Shown here one piece after another: positions 26,237 through 35,869 of a stretch of 64,000 nucleotides of DNA (position 1 is the stretch's first letter; each line of letters begins with the position of its first letter). This stretch comes from CBDCLY01 sp965218715 (GTDB taxonomy: Bacteria > Bacteroidota > Bacteroidia > Flavobacteriales_E > Vicingaceae): contig CBDCLY010000038.1 of the NCBI GenBank assembly GCA_965218715.1, positions 11,805 through 75,804 of the forward strand, in the 5' to 3' direction. A model generated the notes under the pieces. It made no database searches and was not told where the DNA came from. It saw nothing but the letters and a program-made list of their open reading frames with translations. A program made the translations under genes and the position numbers.

Positions 26237-28770
26237 TTACCAACCTCCAATGTTTCCACCGATTGTAAAGTGAAATTCAGTTTTCTGATTTGGGTCTGTT
26301 ACACCTGGGATTTCATCAAAACGATAACCCCAATCTAATCCTAACAATCCAAAGAACGGCATGTAAATTCTGACCCCAACACCGGCTGATCTTCTTACCT
26401 CAAAAGGAGAGAATTGGTCAAAATCAAACCATGAATTTCCGGCTTCTGCAAAAGCTAGGCCATAAATTGTAGCAGTTGGATTTAAGGAGAAAGGATACCT
26501 TATCTCCATCGTATACTTACTTACGACAGATGCCCCAACGTTTGGAGAAAGTGCTCTATCAGCATAGCCTCTTAGAGCAATTATTTCACTTCCATCTAAA
26601 TTGAAACCACTAAGTCCATCACCTCCAAGGTAAAACCTTTCAAATGGAGATTGGCCTAAATTGTCATTGTAGTTTCCTAGGTAACCAAATCCAACTTTAG
26701 AATTTAGCACTAGCTTTCCTGCCAAAGTAGTGAACCAAGAAGAATTGTATTTCCATTTATGGAATTCGACTAGTTTTATAACGTTCCTGATTACTCAGTC
26801 CATCATAATTTTCTCTATTGTCAAATAATGAAAACGGAGGAGTAATTTGGAGAGAAAGGGAAGTTTGTGATCCACTTCTAGGATAAATAGGTGCATCAAT
26901 TGAGTTTCTAGAAAAAACGGTTTTAAAACTCAAGTTGTGTGCATAACCTGTTCCAAATATGAAATTCCCCCAGTTTTGCAGATCATAATATTGATAACTA
27001 ACCTCATTGTAAATGGTGAAAAAATCATCTGGCCATGTTAACCTTCTACCTAATCCTACAGAGGCTCCCCAAATTCCCAAAGCCTGTCTATTGGGGTTAA
27101 GAATTGTTTGTCCCGTTTCACTTTGAATTGTTTTTTCTGCACCGTTGGTTTGCTTAGAAAATAACCACTAATACTTAAGCTATTTGGTTTTCGACCTCCT
27201 AACCAGGGTTCAGTAAATGAGATGTTATACGATTGAAAAAATTGTCCGTTCGTTTGGGCTCTTAAGCTCAAACGCTGTCCGTCACCCGCAGGCAATGGTT
27301 TCCAAGCATCCTTCTTGAAAAAACCGTTTTGCAGAGAAATTATTGAATGACAAACCAAGACTTCCTACCACACGGCCGCCGCCCCAACCACCAGAAAGTT
27401 CTACTTGATCAGATGGTTGTTCTTGAACAACATATTCGATATCTACTGTTCCACTAGATTGATCAGGAACAGGATTTACACCTAAATTTTCTTGATTAAA
27501 ATAGCCCAATTGCAATAATTCTCTTTGGGTACGAATTATGTCTGAGCGGACTAAATAGATCGCCTGGATTTGTTCTTATTTCTCTTCGAATAACGTGGTC
27601 GTTAGTTTTTGTATTTCCAATGATAGTTACCTTGTTAATTCTAGCTTGCTGGCCTTCTCTAAGACGAATTTCAAAGTCAATCGTATCTTTTCTAACTTGC
27701 TTTTCTACTACATTGGGTTGAAAAAATAAATAACCATCGTCTAAGTATAAAGAGCTGATGTCTCTTCCGCTAGGGTCTTGGTATATTCGCTGATCGAAAA
27801 GTTCCTGGTTAAATAAATCCCCCTTTTTTATGCCTAAGATTCTATCCAATTCTTCATTGCTGAATTTTGTATTCCCTATCCAATTAATATTTCCAAAATA
27901 ATATTGATCTCCTTCTACTACATCAAGGTAAACACTTAGCCTTTTCTTATTAATGTGAACTATGGAATCATTGGCAATTTTTGCATCTCTGTATCCTTTT
28001 GAATTGTACTTGGCAATTATTGATTTCTGATCAATTTCGTAATCGTTTTGGATGAACTTAGATGCTTTAAAAAGACGAATAAATTTTTTCCTTTTGGTGT
28101 TTTTCATTGCGCGACGAATTGCTTTGTCTGCCAATGCTTCATTTCCATTAATGAAGATGTCTTTAACTTTTATTCTTTCGTTCTTTTTTACGTGAATAGT
28201 AATTACTGTGCTATTTTTTAGGCTCGTGTCTGGACTTTGCACGATATCAACCTCAGCATTGTAATATCCCTTATCCACAAAATGATTCAAAACAACATTT
28301 CTAGTATTGCTTATTAGATTTGGAGTAACCACCTTTCCGCGAATTAGGCGAATATCTTCCCTAAGGGACTCTTGCTTCCCTTTTCTAACTCCTTTAAATC
28401 TAAATTTTGACAATCTCGGCCTTTCCTCTACAAGAATTTGTAAAAAGATTAAATCTCCTTGAACCTTTGAAGCATTGATGCTAATGTCTGTAAACAATTC
28501 TTGACTCCAAAGTTTTTTTATCGCCTTAGAAACTTGTTCTCCTGGGACTTGAATTTCTTGTCCAACATCTAAACCCGAAATTGCAATTAAAGCAGTGTGG
28601 TCTAGGTTCTGGGTTCCTACAACATTAATCCCTCCAATCTCAAAAGTTCTAGGAGAGGTATAGTCCAAAACATCTAGGCTAGAGCTAGCTGAAATTTGAC
28701 TCCAAAGACAATTGGAAAAACAAACAGCTAAAAAGAGTAATAAGTAATTATGTATTTTGCGATGCGTCAT
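26237..28770 (-). CDS. bamA: outer membrane assembly factor BamA (four frameshifts)
   Basis: Central subunit of the machine that folds beta-barrel proteins into the outer membrane. Reconstructed length is about 844 residues. After a signal peptide ending CLWSQ come POTRA domains (for example RTFEIGGINVVGTQNLD, RIKVKDIFINGNEALADKAI, INKVTIIGNTKTNDHVIRRE). The C-terminal barrel has GWGGGR, EPWLGGRKPNSL, the LRGYAD signature of Omp85 proteins and the final strands ending EFHFTIGGNIGGW. Single-base shifts occur near 27546, 27322, 27168 and 26775, three extra and one missing base. The 5' end overlaps uppS by 23 bases. Confidence 0.9.
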
Positions 28771-29509
28771 CTAATTGTTCACTAGTTTTTCCAAATCGAC
28801 GCTCTCTTCCTTGATAATCAAGTATTGCATCCCATAAGTCTTCTTTCCTGAAATCAGGCCATAATTTATTGGTAAAGTACAATTCTGCGTAGGCCAATTG
28901 CCACATCAAAAAATTACTAATTCTCAATTCTCCGCTTGTTCGAATCAATAATTCAGGGTCTGGCATATTTGCGGTGCAAAGATAATCCGTGAAATCGCTT
29001 TCGCTAACATTTTCAATTTCCTTTGCGCCGGATTTAACATCATTTAACAGCGAATTAACCGCTTTTAAGATTTCCCACCTAGAACTATAACTGAGGGCTA
29101 AGGTTAAAGTCATCCCAGAATTCGCTGAAGTAATTTCTATTGCCTTATTTAATTCTTGGATGCAACTTTTCGGCAAAGATTCTAAATTGCCAATAGCATT
29201 TAGTTGAATATTATTTTTGTTAAGTGTTTTGGTCTCTTTTGATATCGTACTCACCAAAAGCGTCATTAATGCATTTACTTCTGCTTTGGGTCTATTCCAG
29301 TTTTCAGTTGAGAATGCATATAATGTTAGGTACTTTATTCCTAATTCCGCTGCGCCTTCTGTTATTTCACGAACAGATTTCACGCCATTTCGATGCCCAA
29401 ACACTCTGGCCTTGCCATTTTTCTTTGCCCACCTTCCATTGCCATCCATTATCACTGCGATGTGATTTGGAAGGTTCTCTTTGTTAATATGCTTAGGTGA
29501 GCTCATCAT
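28748..29509 (-). CDS. uppS: undecaprenyl diphosphate synthase (isoprenyl transferase)
   Basis: Extends farnesyl diphosphate with isopentenyl units to the C55 carrier lipid used for peptidoglycan and glycans. The 253 residues begin with the family motif HIAVIMDGNGRWA, with catalytic Asp22, then FGHRNGV, LTLYAFSTENWNRP and, near the end, PDPELLIRTSGELRISNFL and WQLAYAELYF. Length is normal. The 3' end overlaps the bamA start by 23 bases, so carrier-lipid synthesis and outer-membrane assembly are translationally linked here. Confidence 0.97.
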   Translation of the reverse strand: MMSSPKHINKENLPNHIAVIMDGNGRWAKKNGKARVFGHRNGVKSVREITEGAAELGIKYLTLYAFSTENWNRPKAEVNALMTLLVSTISKETKTLNKNNIQLNAIGNLESLPKSCIQELNKAIEITSANSGMTLTLALSYSSRWEILKAVNSLLNDVKSGAKEIENVSESDFTDYLCTANMPDPELLIRTSGELRISNFLMWQLAYAELYFTNKLWPDFRKEDLWDAILDYQGRERRFGKTSEQLDDASQNT

Positions 29510-29547
29510 TTTTTCAGGCTGGCAAATATCCGATTATTAAAGCAAAA

Positions 29548-30256
29548 TTAAAATTCATAAACAGGGCATGGACCTACCTTATTAATCTTGTAGGTAAGTT
29601 CAAATCCAGAGATGACATACCAATCATTATCATACTCTTTTCCTTGTTCTAATAATATATTGAATCGATTACTTAGTCCGTCTAGATGATCATTTGAAGT
29701 TTTTCTAAACCCCCATTCAGCATTAAAACTAAGACGATTTCCGATGCTTAGTTTAATTCCTGGCCCAAAGGGGAGCCGCCATTCCATTGCCAGCTTCAGT
29801 GGCTTCATTACCGATTTCAACACCATTTAATGTTGCTGTTGGGTTATATGAATAGTAAGCTGCACCAACAAATAAGTATGGAGAAAAGAAGTGCTTTGGG
29901 TCGCCCACTGCATAAGGCAAAAAGTTAAATTCTATTCTAGCAGAGAGCTCTGTTAAATTGGTAGTGAATTCGTTCAATCTCAATTGATTAAATTCTATGC
30001 TACTCAATTCATCCTTCCCCCTTAATTTTGTTTTGACAAGAGTGCTCCTTAAACTATAACGTTTATTCAGATTATATCTAAATGAAAGGCCATAAGCCAG
30101 GCTTCCGATATCATTTCCGAAATGTTTATTTGGATTAACTTCTCCCAAATAATAAGATCTTCCAATAAAGACACCAAATTCTGAAGTTTTCTTTTGAGCG
30201 TTTAGACCAAAAATGGACGCTAGCATTAAAAAGCAAACGAATACGCTTTTTTTCAT
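29548..30256 (-). CDS. DUF6089-type outer membrane beta-barrel protein (one frameshift)
   Basis: A predicted 8- to 10-strand outer-membrane barrel of about 235 residues. A signal peptide ends near FGLNAQ. The mature part starts TSEFGVFIGRSYYLGEVNP and alternates aromatic and polar residues, with FFSPYLFVGAAYYSYNP in the middle and a C-terminal strand ending in Phe. Near 29770 an extra C in a run of four shifts the frame; the sequence PFGPGIKLSIGNRLSFNAEW continues after it. In flavobacteria a protein of this family usually precedes uppS and bamA, as here. Function is not known. Confidence 0.78.
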
Positions 30257-30289
30257 GGTCGAGAAACGGATTGATGAGTCGTTTAGTAT

Positions 30290-31249
30290 TTAGAACTTTG
30301 GTCGACTTCTTCTTCTTTTAACTATTTTTCTGGAAACAGTAATAAGCCCTGTCATAAAAGCATCTCTGTCTGTAGGGTCTCCTCTCTGCTCTCCAACTAA
30401 ATCTAAGCCATCTGGTATTCTTCCAGGAGCCGTTAAATTATAGATGTTACGATCTGAGAGAGCTGCAGCTCTATTGGCTTCAGGAACAGACGCCCCAGCT
30501 TTTATTTTTTCATCAAATATGTTTTGTCTTCCATAATAAGAACCACTTACATCATCAATGTAATCAGTAAATGTCATTCTCATGGTAAATTCAACATTTA
30601 CAGCCCAGTATCGATCTATGGATTTACCTACTCCTACGCCATAAGGGATAGTAAATGTTGTTCTTTTGTATGGAGATGGGCCATCTGGCAAACCTTGACC
30701 TTCTGTGCCAATAGGTTGAAGAGCTATCCATTGTCCTTGGTATTCTGTTTTAGGATTGAAATACATGAAACCAATACCACCAAAAACATACAAGTCCATG
30801 GCAATTCCTTTTCTTCCTCTTACCCCTCTTAACCTGTATAAATTTCCTCGTGAATTTTGAATCAAGTAAAGTTCTACTAATCCATTTACTTCAAGAAACC
30901 CAGATCTAAAATGTAAATTTCTTCCTCTTCTAGCCACTTCAAGCGTGTTCGCATCATCGCCTTTAAGAATTCCCCAAGATAAATTTGTTCTAAGAAAAAT
31001 ATAACTATTTAACTGGTATCTATAACCGACCATTAGAGATGGACGAGTGGCAACAAAGTCTAAATCTACCAAACCATCGCGACCAATGTCGTTAGCACCT
31101 CCTAAATCGCCTAGAAAGTTGGTTACTCCTATTCCACCAGTAATTTGTCTTCTGTATTGCTTCCAGCGCTGAGCATCAGCCAGTTGGGGCAATAATAGCA
31201 CCAGGCAAAATAGAATAATATGTAAGCTGTATTTTCGCACGAAACGCAA
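30290..31249 (-). CDS. outer membrane beta-barrel protein, DUF6089-like
   Basis: A 319-residue exported protein with a signal peptide ending PQLADAQ. It shares the opening logic of its downstream neighbour (QITGGIGVTNFLGDLGGA, LMVGYRYQLNSYIFLRTNL), suggesting a duplicated barrel family. It has a basic region RGNLYRLRGVRGRKG in a likely loop and a C-terminal RKIVKRRRSRPKF tail that is unusual for a barrel and may be periplasmic. It lies between nadK and the DUF6089 gene, 33 bases from the latter. No enzymatic motif is visible. Confidence 0.72.
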   Translation of the reverse strand: MRFVRKYSLHIILFCLVLLLPQLADAQRWKQYRRQITGGIGVTNFLGDLGGANDIGRDGLVDLDFVATRPSLMVGYRYQLNSYIFLRTNLSWGILKGDDANTLEVARRGRNLHFRSGFLEVNGLVELYLIQNSRGNLYRLRGVRGRKGIAMDLYVFGGIGFMYFNPKTEYQGQWIALQPIGTEGQGLPDGPSPYKRTTFTIPYGVGVGKSIDRYWAVNVEFTMRMTFTDYIDDVSGSYYGRQNIFDEKIKAGASVPEANRAAALSDRNIYNLTAPGRIPDGLDLVGEQRGDPTDRDAFMTGLITVSRKIVKRRRSRPKF

Positions 31250-31294
31250 ATATAACCAGATAATTCTTTATAAAACGCCGATTAAAATGATATT

Positions 31295-32173
31295 CTACTC
31301 ATTTCTTTTATCAAAACCCCAATTTAATTTATTTCTTAAACTTTGAATGAAGCTGTCATTCTCAAGCTGAACTAGGGAAACGGTATGAGTAGCCTTTTGA
31401 ATTTTGAAGCAAGAATTGTTTTTAATTTTTTCAGATTTGCTGTCCAAGGCAATTAAATGGGAGTCCGTTCTGCCTTTAACTTGAACTTCTAAAATAGATC
31501 CATCGCTAATCACGATTGGTCTAACATTTAAATTGTGGGGTGCAATTGGTGTTATCACAAAGTTTCCGCTTCCGGGAAACAAAATAGGGCCACCACCACT
31601 TAAAGAGTAGGCAGTGGATCCTGTTGCTGTAGCTACAATTAAGCCATCAGTCCAGTAGGTGTTTAAATGAATACCATCAACTTTTACATCTACGGTAATC
31701 ATCGAAGAACTGTCACGTTTTAGGAGACTTATTTCATTCAATGCATAGGGGTAACCATCAAAACTGAAATCTTCGCCTTCCAACTTTAAGAGTGTCCTTT
31801 CTTCAAGGTTAAACTTATTGGAAATTAAACAGTGGATTGCATGCTCAAACTCGTTCAATGCTGTGTTGGAGAGAAAACCCAAACGGCCGGCATTGACACC
31901 AAGAATTGGGATGCCAGAATTTCTAATCATGGAGACTGCTTCTAGAAAAGTTCCATCTCCTCCAATACTAATTAAAAAATCTGTTTCAGGAATTAGATCA
32001 ATGTAGTCCTTAAAAAAGAGGACTTCTTTTGGAATGTCATTTCCAAATTGACTTGCTATACCTTGATGTAGTTTTATTTTTATACCATCTCGAATAAGAT
32101 TATGGATACTCTCTAGTACAACTTTTAATTGCCCTTGTGCTAAAGATTTACCATAAACTGCTATTGTCATCAT
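31295..32173 (-). CDS. nadK: NAD kinase
   Basis: Phosphorylates NAD to NADP in the cytosol. The 292 residues show GGDGT at 71-75 with the catalytic Asp, LGVNAGRLGF at 91-100, NEISLLKRDSS in the nucleotide site, and the glycine-rich GSTAYSLSGGGPIL. The length is normal. The start codon lies one base after the stop of the upstream Omp85-like gene. The start could be either of two adjacent ATG codons; the first is used here. Confidence 0.96.
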   Translation of the reverse strand: MMTIAVYGKSLAQGQLKVVLESIHNLIRDGIKIKLHQGIASQFGNDIPKEVLFFKDYIDLIPETDFLISIGGDGTFLEAVSMIRNSGIPILGVNAGRLGFLSNTALNEFEHAIHCLISNKFNLEERTLLKLEGEDFSFDGYPYALNEISLLKRDSSSMITVDVKVDGIHLNTYWTDGLIVATATGSTAYSLSGGGPILFPGSGNFVITPIAPHNLNVRPIVISDGSILEVQVKGRTDSHLIALDSKSEKIKNNSCFKIQKATHTVSLVQLENDSFIQSLRNKLNWGFDKRNE

Positions 32174-32174
32174 T

Positions 32175-33608
32175 TTAGATTGGAGCTACAAAGTGAAGAA
32201 ATAATCCGCTTTCTCCCAATTTATTTAAAGAATATTCTAATCTAAGTACGACGTCGTAATAGGAAATGAAATCCAATCCTACTCCGGTGCTATACTGCCA
32301 GGTATTTGCTAAGCGATTATTTGGGTATCCAGTATTGTCCTCAACATAGGCCAAATCGCCAAAAACTCCAATGTATAGGGAGTAGTGAAACTCACTTATT
32401 TTTTCATACGGAATATATGGAATGCTTGCCACTTTTGGGCGAATCAATTGATATTTTAATTGTGTTTTTGCTAAACCAATGTTCTGACCATCAATAACAT
32501 AGTATTCATATGCTCGAATGGCAAAACTTGAACTATATCCTAATCCATTTTGAAGAAGATAAGGTTGGTTGTTGTTTAATGCTAGTTCTGTTCGAAGGGA
32601 ATGGGCAAAATAAAAACGGTTTTTAAGATCGTAGTATTTTTTATGTAAGAGACTGATGTTGCCCAGATCTATTCCATCCTTATTTATTCCTAGACCTGAT
32701 TTTTTAAATCGAGCAGAGAACAAGGACCCTTCTAAAGGATAATTTTTGGAGTCTCTTTTGTCGTGGATGAATTGATAGTAAAAGCTAAAGAATTGGTTTT
32801 TATGATTCCCTCCTCCAAGGTATTCTGGGTTAAGTTGAACAACAGTATCAAGAATTGAATACCGATCATAATCCAAGCCTATGTAATGGGTATTGAATAT
32901 CTTTTTTCTAAAACTAAAATTAAATCCTAAACCAAGGTTTTGCGTTGCATCCTTGTCATTGCTTTTAAATTGAAGCCTTTCATTGTCGTCCGAAGTGTAA
33001 GCTATTTGATCCAATCTATTATAAGAGAATTTAGTGCCGAAACCTACTTTCTGAGACTTATTGATATAAGGTACAGTGTATTTTAATCTTAATCGTTCAG
33101 TGAATCCAAATTGAGCAGTAAGGCTTAGCTTTTCTTTTCTTCCTCTAAAATTATTTCGAATTACATTCATACCATAATTTATTCTGGAGTAGTCTTTGTC
33201 TTTCCACCAAGTATTGAAATTATTATCGTCTATTTCAAATATGGGAACTGGAAATAAGTACCACCTCTCCTTAACATTTACAACAATAAAAACGTGTGAA
33301 GGATCCAACAGTGCCCAATCAATTTTCACAAAGTTGAATAAAGAAGTATTCAGCAGGTTCTTTTTAGATTGCTCTAATTCGGATAAGAAATTTTCTGATG
33401 ATATGGTGTCATTTAACTGCCAGCTTAGTTCTCTAAGAATGATGTGATTTTTGGTAATGTCATTGCCAACAATTTGAATGTTTTGAATCACTTTATCAGG
33501 GTGCTCAAACAGCAAACTATCCGTCTCTACAGGGTTTATTTTGAATGCTTGGGAAAAAATTAATCCAGGTCCAAATCCAGCGATGAATAATAGAATAAAC
33601 CTGAGCAT
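32175..33608 (-). CDS. small Omp85-superfamily outer membrane protein with one POTRA domain
   Basis: A 477-residue exported protein. After a signal peptide (cleavage near LIFSQ) comes one POTRA-like domain, about residues 38-112 (VIQNIQIVGNDITKNHIILREL through VFIVVNVKERW, cited here as its ends), then a barrel of the surface-antigen type. IRAYEYYVIDGQN is the counterpart of the Omp85 loop-6 signature, and the C-terminal strand ends in LFLHFVAPI. It resembles BamA and TamA but is much shorter than the BamA 5 kb away. It sits between a CBS gene and nadK with 1-base gaps. The client proteins are unknown. Confidence 0.8.
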   Translation of the reverse strand: MLRFILLFIAGFGPGLIFSQAFKINPVETDSLLFEHPDKVIQNIQIVGNDITKNHIILRELSWQLNDTISSENFLSELEQSKKNLLNTSLFNFVKIDWALLDPSHVFIVVNVKERWYLFPVPIFEIDDNNFNTWWKDKDYSRINYGMNVIRNNFRGRKEKLSLTAQFGFTERLRLKYTVPYINKSQKVGFGTKFSYNRLDQIAYTSDDNERLQFKSNDKDATQNLGLGFNFSFRKKIFNTHYIGLDYDRYSILDTVVQLNPEYLGGGNHKNQFFSFYYQFIHDKRDSKNYPLEGSLFSARFKKSGLGINKDGIDLGNISLLHKKYYDLKNRFYFAHSLRTELALNNNQPYLLQNGLGYSSSFAIRAYEYYVIDGQNIGLAKTQLKYQLIRPKVASIPYIPYEKISEFHYSLYIGVFGDLAYVEDNTGYPNNRLANTWQYSTGVGLDFISYYDVVLRLEYSLNKLGESGLFLHFVAPI

Positions 33609-33609
33609 T

Positions 33610-34272
33610 CTACATGTTTAAATAATTGATAAAGGCTTGATACCTTCTTTGCATATCGTCCTCCATTTCACTTTTATGAAAGGTGCCAACTACATTGTAA
33701 TTGTAGCGCTCAAAGGTTTGGATGATCCCTGATAAATCTGGTTTATTAATTTTTATGGTAACATCCATTTTTGTAGAGTCTTCATGGGTATAAATGTAGG
33801 AGCTCAGTATTTTAGCATCATTACTTTCTACTATCCTTGCAATTTCAGAAAGTGAATAATCATTGACATTTAATGCCAATTGTAATATTCCTCCTGGGTC
33901 TTTCATTGCGGCAAGTTTCGAAATCCTATCAATAAGAATCGCTAAAGAGATCACCCCTAAAAAGTGATCTTTTTCATTTAATACAGGAATACAGCTTAAA
34001 TGAAGTGATGCCATTTTACTGATCACCTCATAAACATGTTCATGCTGATAAACGAAAGCTTTTTCAAGACTAAAAGTGTGATTAGCAATGGTTTCTTCTG
34101 GTTGGCTAAGGTCTAAAATATCAGCTTCCTGGATAAGGCCTAAAAATTTTTCTTGGTGAACAACAGGCAACTCCGTCAACTTAAATTCCTCCATCCAAAT
34201 TAATGCTGTAGCACCAAGGTCGGAGGTTTTTAAAGGCGGGATTTCATCACTTAAAAGTTCAATTGCAACCAT
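33610..34272 (-). CDS. CBS-domain protein
   Basis: A 220-residue cytosolic protein with two CBS domains, about residues 8-60 (ATALIWMEEFKLTELPVV) and 75-130 (EVISKMASLHLSCIPVLN, then FLGVISLAILID). CBS pairs bind adenine nucleotides and act as energy sensors. A C-terminal ACT-like part (about 140-215) has DVTIKINKPDLSGIIQTFERY. In flavobacteria this gene commonly lies between pdxJ and nadK, as here. The regulated partner is unknown. It is divergent from pdxJ with 53 bases between them. Confidence 0.85.
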   Translation of the reverse strand: MVAIELLSDEIPPLKTSDLGATALIWMEEFKLTELPVVHQEKFLGLIQEADILDLSQPEETIANHTFSLEKAFVYQHEHVYEVISKMASLHLSCIPVLNEKDHFLGVISLAILIDRISKLAAMKDPGGILQLALNVNDYSLSEIARIVESNDAKILSSYIYTHEDSTKMDVTIKINKPDLSGIIQTFERYNYNVVGTFHKSEMEDDMQRRYQAFINYLNM

Positions 34273-34288
34273 CTTGACGGATAAACGC

Positions 34289-34296
34289 TAACTTTG
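34289..34296 (+). promoter_or_regulatory. candidate -7 box of pdxJ
   Basis: TAACTTTG matches TAnnTTTG and ends 29 bases before the pdxJ ATG in the short divergent interval. The -33 element is not evident. Confidence 0.4.
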
Positions 34297-34325
34297 CTGT
34301 TTCCGTACAATATTAGTCAATAAAG

Positions 34326-35042
34326 ATGAGTAGATTAAGTGTCAATGTCAATAAAATAGCAACTCTCAGAAACGCAAGAGGGGGGAATAATCCCAATCTA
34401 ATAGAGGTGGTGAAAGATTGTGAAAAGTTTGGAGCTGAAGGAATCACCATTCATCCAAGGCCAGATGAAAGACACATTCGGTATCAAGATGCACTTGATT
34501 TAAAAAAGGTGGTTCAAACCGAATTTAATATAGAAGGATATCCATCGAAAAAATTCATTGATTTGATTCGAGAAACTAAACCAGACCAGGTCACCCTAGT
34601 GCCTGACCCACCAAATGCGCTTACCTCAGATTCTGGATGGGATCTAGAAACCAATTTAGTAAGCTTGAAGGAGTTCATTCAAAAATTAAAACCTCATGTG
34701 GGGCGTGTAGCCATTTTTATGAACGCTGAGAAGAATGCATTATTAAGGGTTAAAGAAACTGGAACGGATCGGGTTGAATTGTATACAGGATCTTATGCAG
34801 CGAATTACGAATCAGACCCAGGTTCGGCAATTTTACCTTTTCAAAAAGCGGCCAAGTACATTCATGAGATGGAGATAGGTTTAAATGCGGGCCATGATTT
34901 GGATTTGAAAAATCTAGCATTTTTCAGAACTGGAATACCCAATTTGTTAGAGGTATCCATTGGTCATGCGCTAATTGCAGACTCTCTTTATTATGGATTG
35001 GAAAATACCATACAATTGTATTTAAAACGATTAGGGAGATAA
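34326..35042 (+). CDS. pdxJ: pyridoxine 5'-phosphate synthase
   Basis: Condenses 1-deoxy-D-xylulose 5-phosphate with 3-amino-1-hydroxyacetone 1-phosphate to pyridoxine 5'-phosphate. The 238 residues have the family start LSVNVNKIATLRNARGG, then EGITIHPRPDERHI with the catalytic His, the QVTLVPDPPNALTSDSGWD stretch, GTDRVELYTG, and the C-terminal GLNAGHDLDLKNL. The DXP it uses is made by the dxs in this window. It heads a set of plus-strand genes through the DUF4296 lipoprotein. Confidence 0.97.
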   Translation: MSRLSVNVNKIATLRNARGGNNPNLIEVVKDCEKFGAEGITIHPRPDERHIRYQDALDLKKVVQTEFNIEGYPSKKFIDLIRETKPDQVTLVPDPPNALTSDSGWDLETNLVSLKEFIQKLKPHVGRVAIFMNAEKNALLRVKETGTDRVELYTGSYAANYESDPGSAILPFQKAAKYIHEMEIGLNAGHDLDLKNLAFFRTGIPNLLEVSIGHALIADSLYYGLENTIQLYLKRLGR

Positions 35043-35043
35043 A

Positions 35044-35817
35044 ATGGCAGGAATACCATTAAATTTTAAAAAACTAGGAGAAGGCAAGCCTCTAATAATT
35101 TTACACGGTTTGTTTGGATCTCTTGATAATTGGATGACACTTGGGAAAAAACTGTCAGAAGATTGGGAGGTCTGGCTTATTGATCAAAGAAACCATGGGA
35201 AATCACTCCATCAAAAGGAGTTTTCTTACCTCTCGATGGTTGAAGATTTGCACTTGTTTATTACCACTCATCAGTTGAAAGAAGTTTCAATAATTGGGCA
35301 TTCTATGGGTGGAAAAGTTGCCATGGAATTCGCAGTAAATTATTCAGATTTAGTTGAAAAGTTAATCATTGTTGATATTGCACCGGCTAAATATAAAGTG
35401 CACCATTACAGTTTGATTGATGCTATGGAAAGTTTAGATTTTGATTTTATTAAGAGTCGAAAAGAAGCAGATGAGTTGCTTAGCAATTCAATTGCAGAAA
35501 AGGGTGTTCGTCAATTTTTACTTAAAAATTTGTATTGGAAAGAGGAGAATCAATTGGCATGGAGATTCAATTTGTCGACTATTTCCAGTGAAATTATTCC
35601 AATAAGTGAATGGAATGTTAGTGATAAAATACACATAGGGTCAACTTTATTCATCAAAGGTGCCCAATCAAATTACATCCTTGAAGAAAGCAATAATCGA
35701 ATGAGTAAGTTGTTTCCTAAACATCATCTAATTGAAGTTGAAGGGGCTGGGCATTGGGTTCATGCTGAGGCCCCAAATGAATTTTTTGAAATTGTTGATT
35801 CCTTTATGAAAGATTAA
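35044..35817 (+). CDS. alpha/beta-fold hydrolase (esterase, YbfF-like)
   Basis: A 257-residue cytosolic hydrolase. The oxyanion-side motif LHGLFGSLDNW (about 20-30), nucleophile Ser87 in GHSMGG, and the catalytic His237 in GAGHWVHAE are all present; DIAPAKY after the nucleophile region is typical of the YbfF/acyl esterase group. The substrate is unknown. The ATG comes one base after the pdxJ stop, so the genes are co-transcribed. Confidence 0.9.
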   Translation: MAGIPLNFKKLGEGKPLIILHGLFGSLDNWMTLGKKLSEDWEVWLIDQRNHGKSLHQKEFSYLSMVEDLHLFITTHQLKEVSIIGHSMGGKVAMEFAVNYSDLVEKLIIVDIAPAKYKVHHYSLIDAMESLDFDFIKSRKEADELLSNSIAEKGVRQFLLKNLYWKEENQLAWRFNLSTISSEIIPISEWNVSDKIHIGSTLFIKGAQSNYILEESNNRMSKLFPKHHLIEVEGAGHWVHAEAPNEFFEIVDSFMKD

Positions 35818-35829
35818 GGTTTCAAAAAA

Positions 35830-35851
35830 AGGAATTCGAGGGGTAATTCCT
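35830..35851 (+). terminator. weak hairpin between the hydrolase and glycosyltransferase genes
   Basis: AGGAATT and AATTCCT form a 7-bp stem around an 8-base G-rich loop, preceded by an A-run and followed by TATTTTA. It could be a weak terminator or a processing structure; the short T-run makes termination uncertain. Confidence 0.35.
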
Positions 35852-35869
35852 ATTTTAGCAGCTATTATC

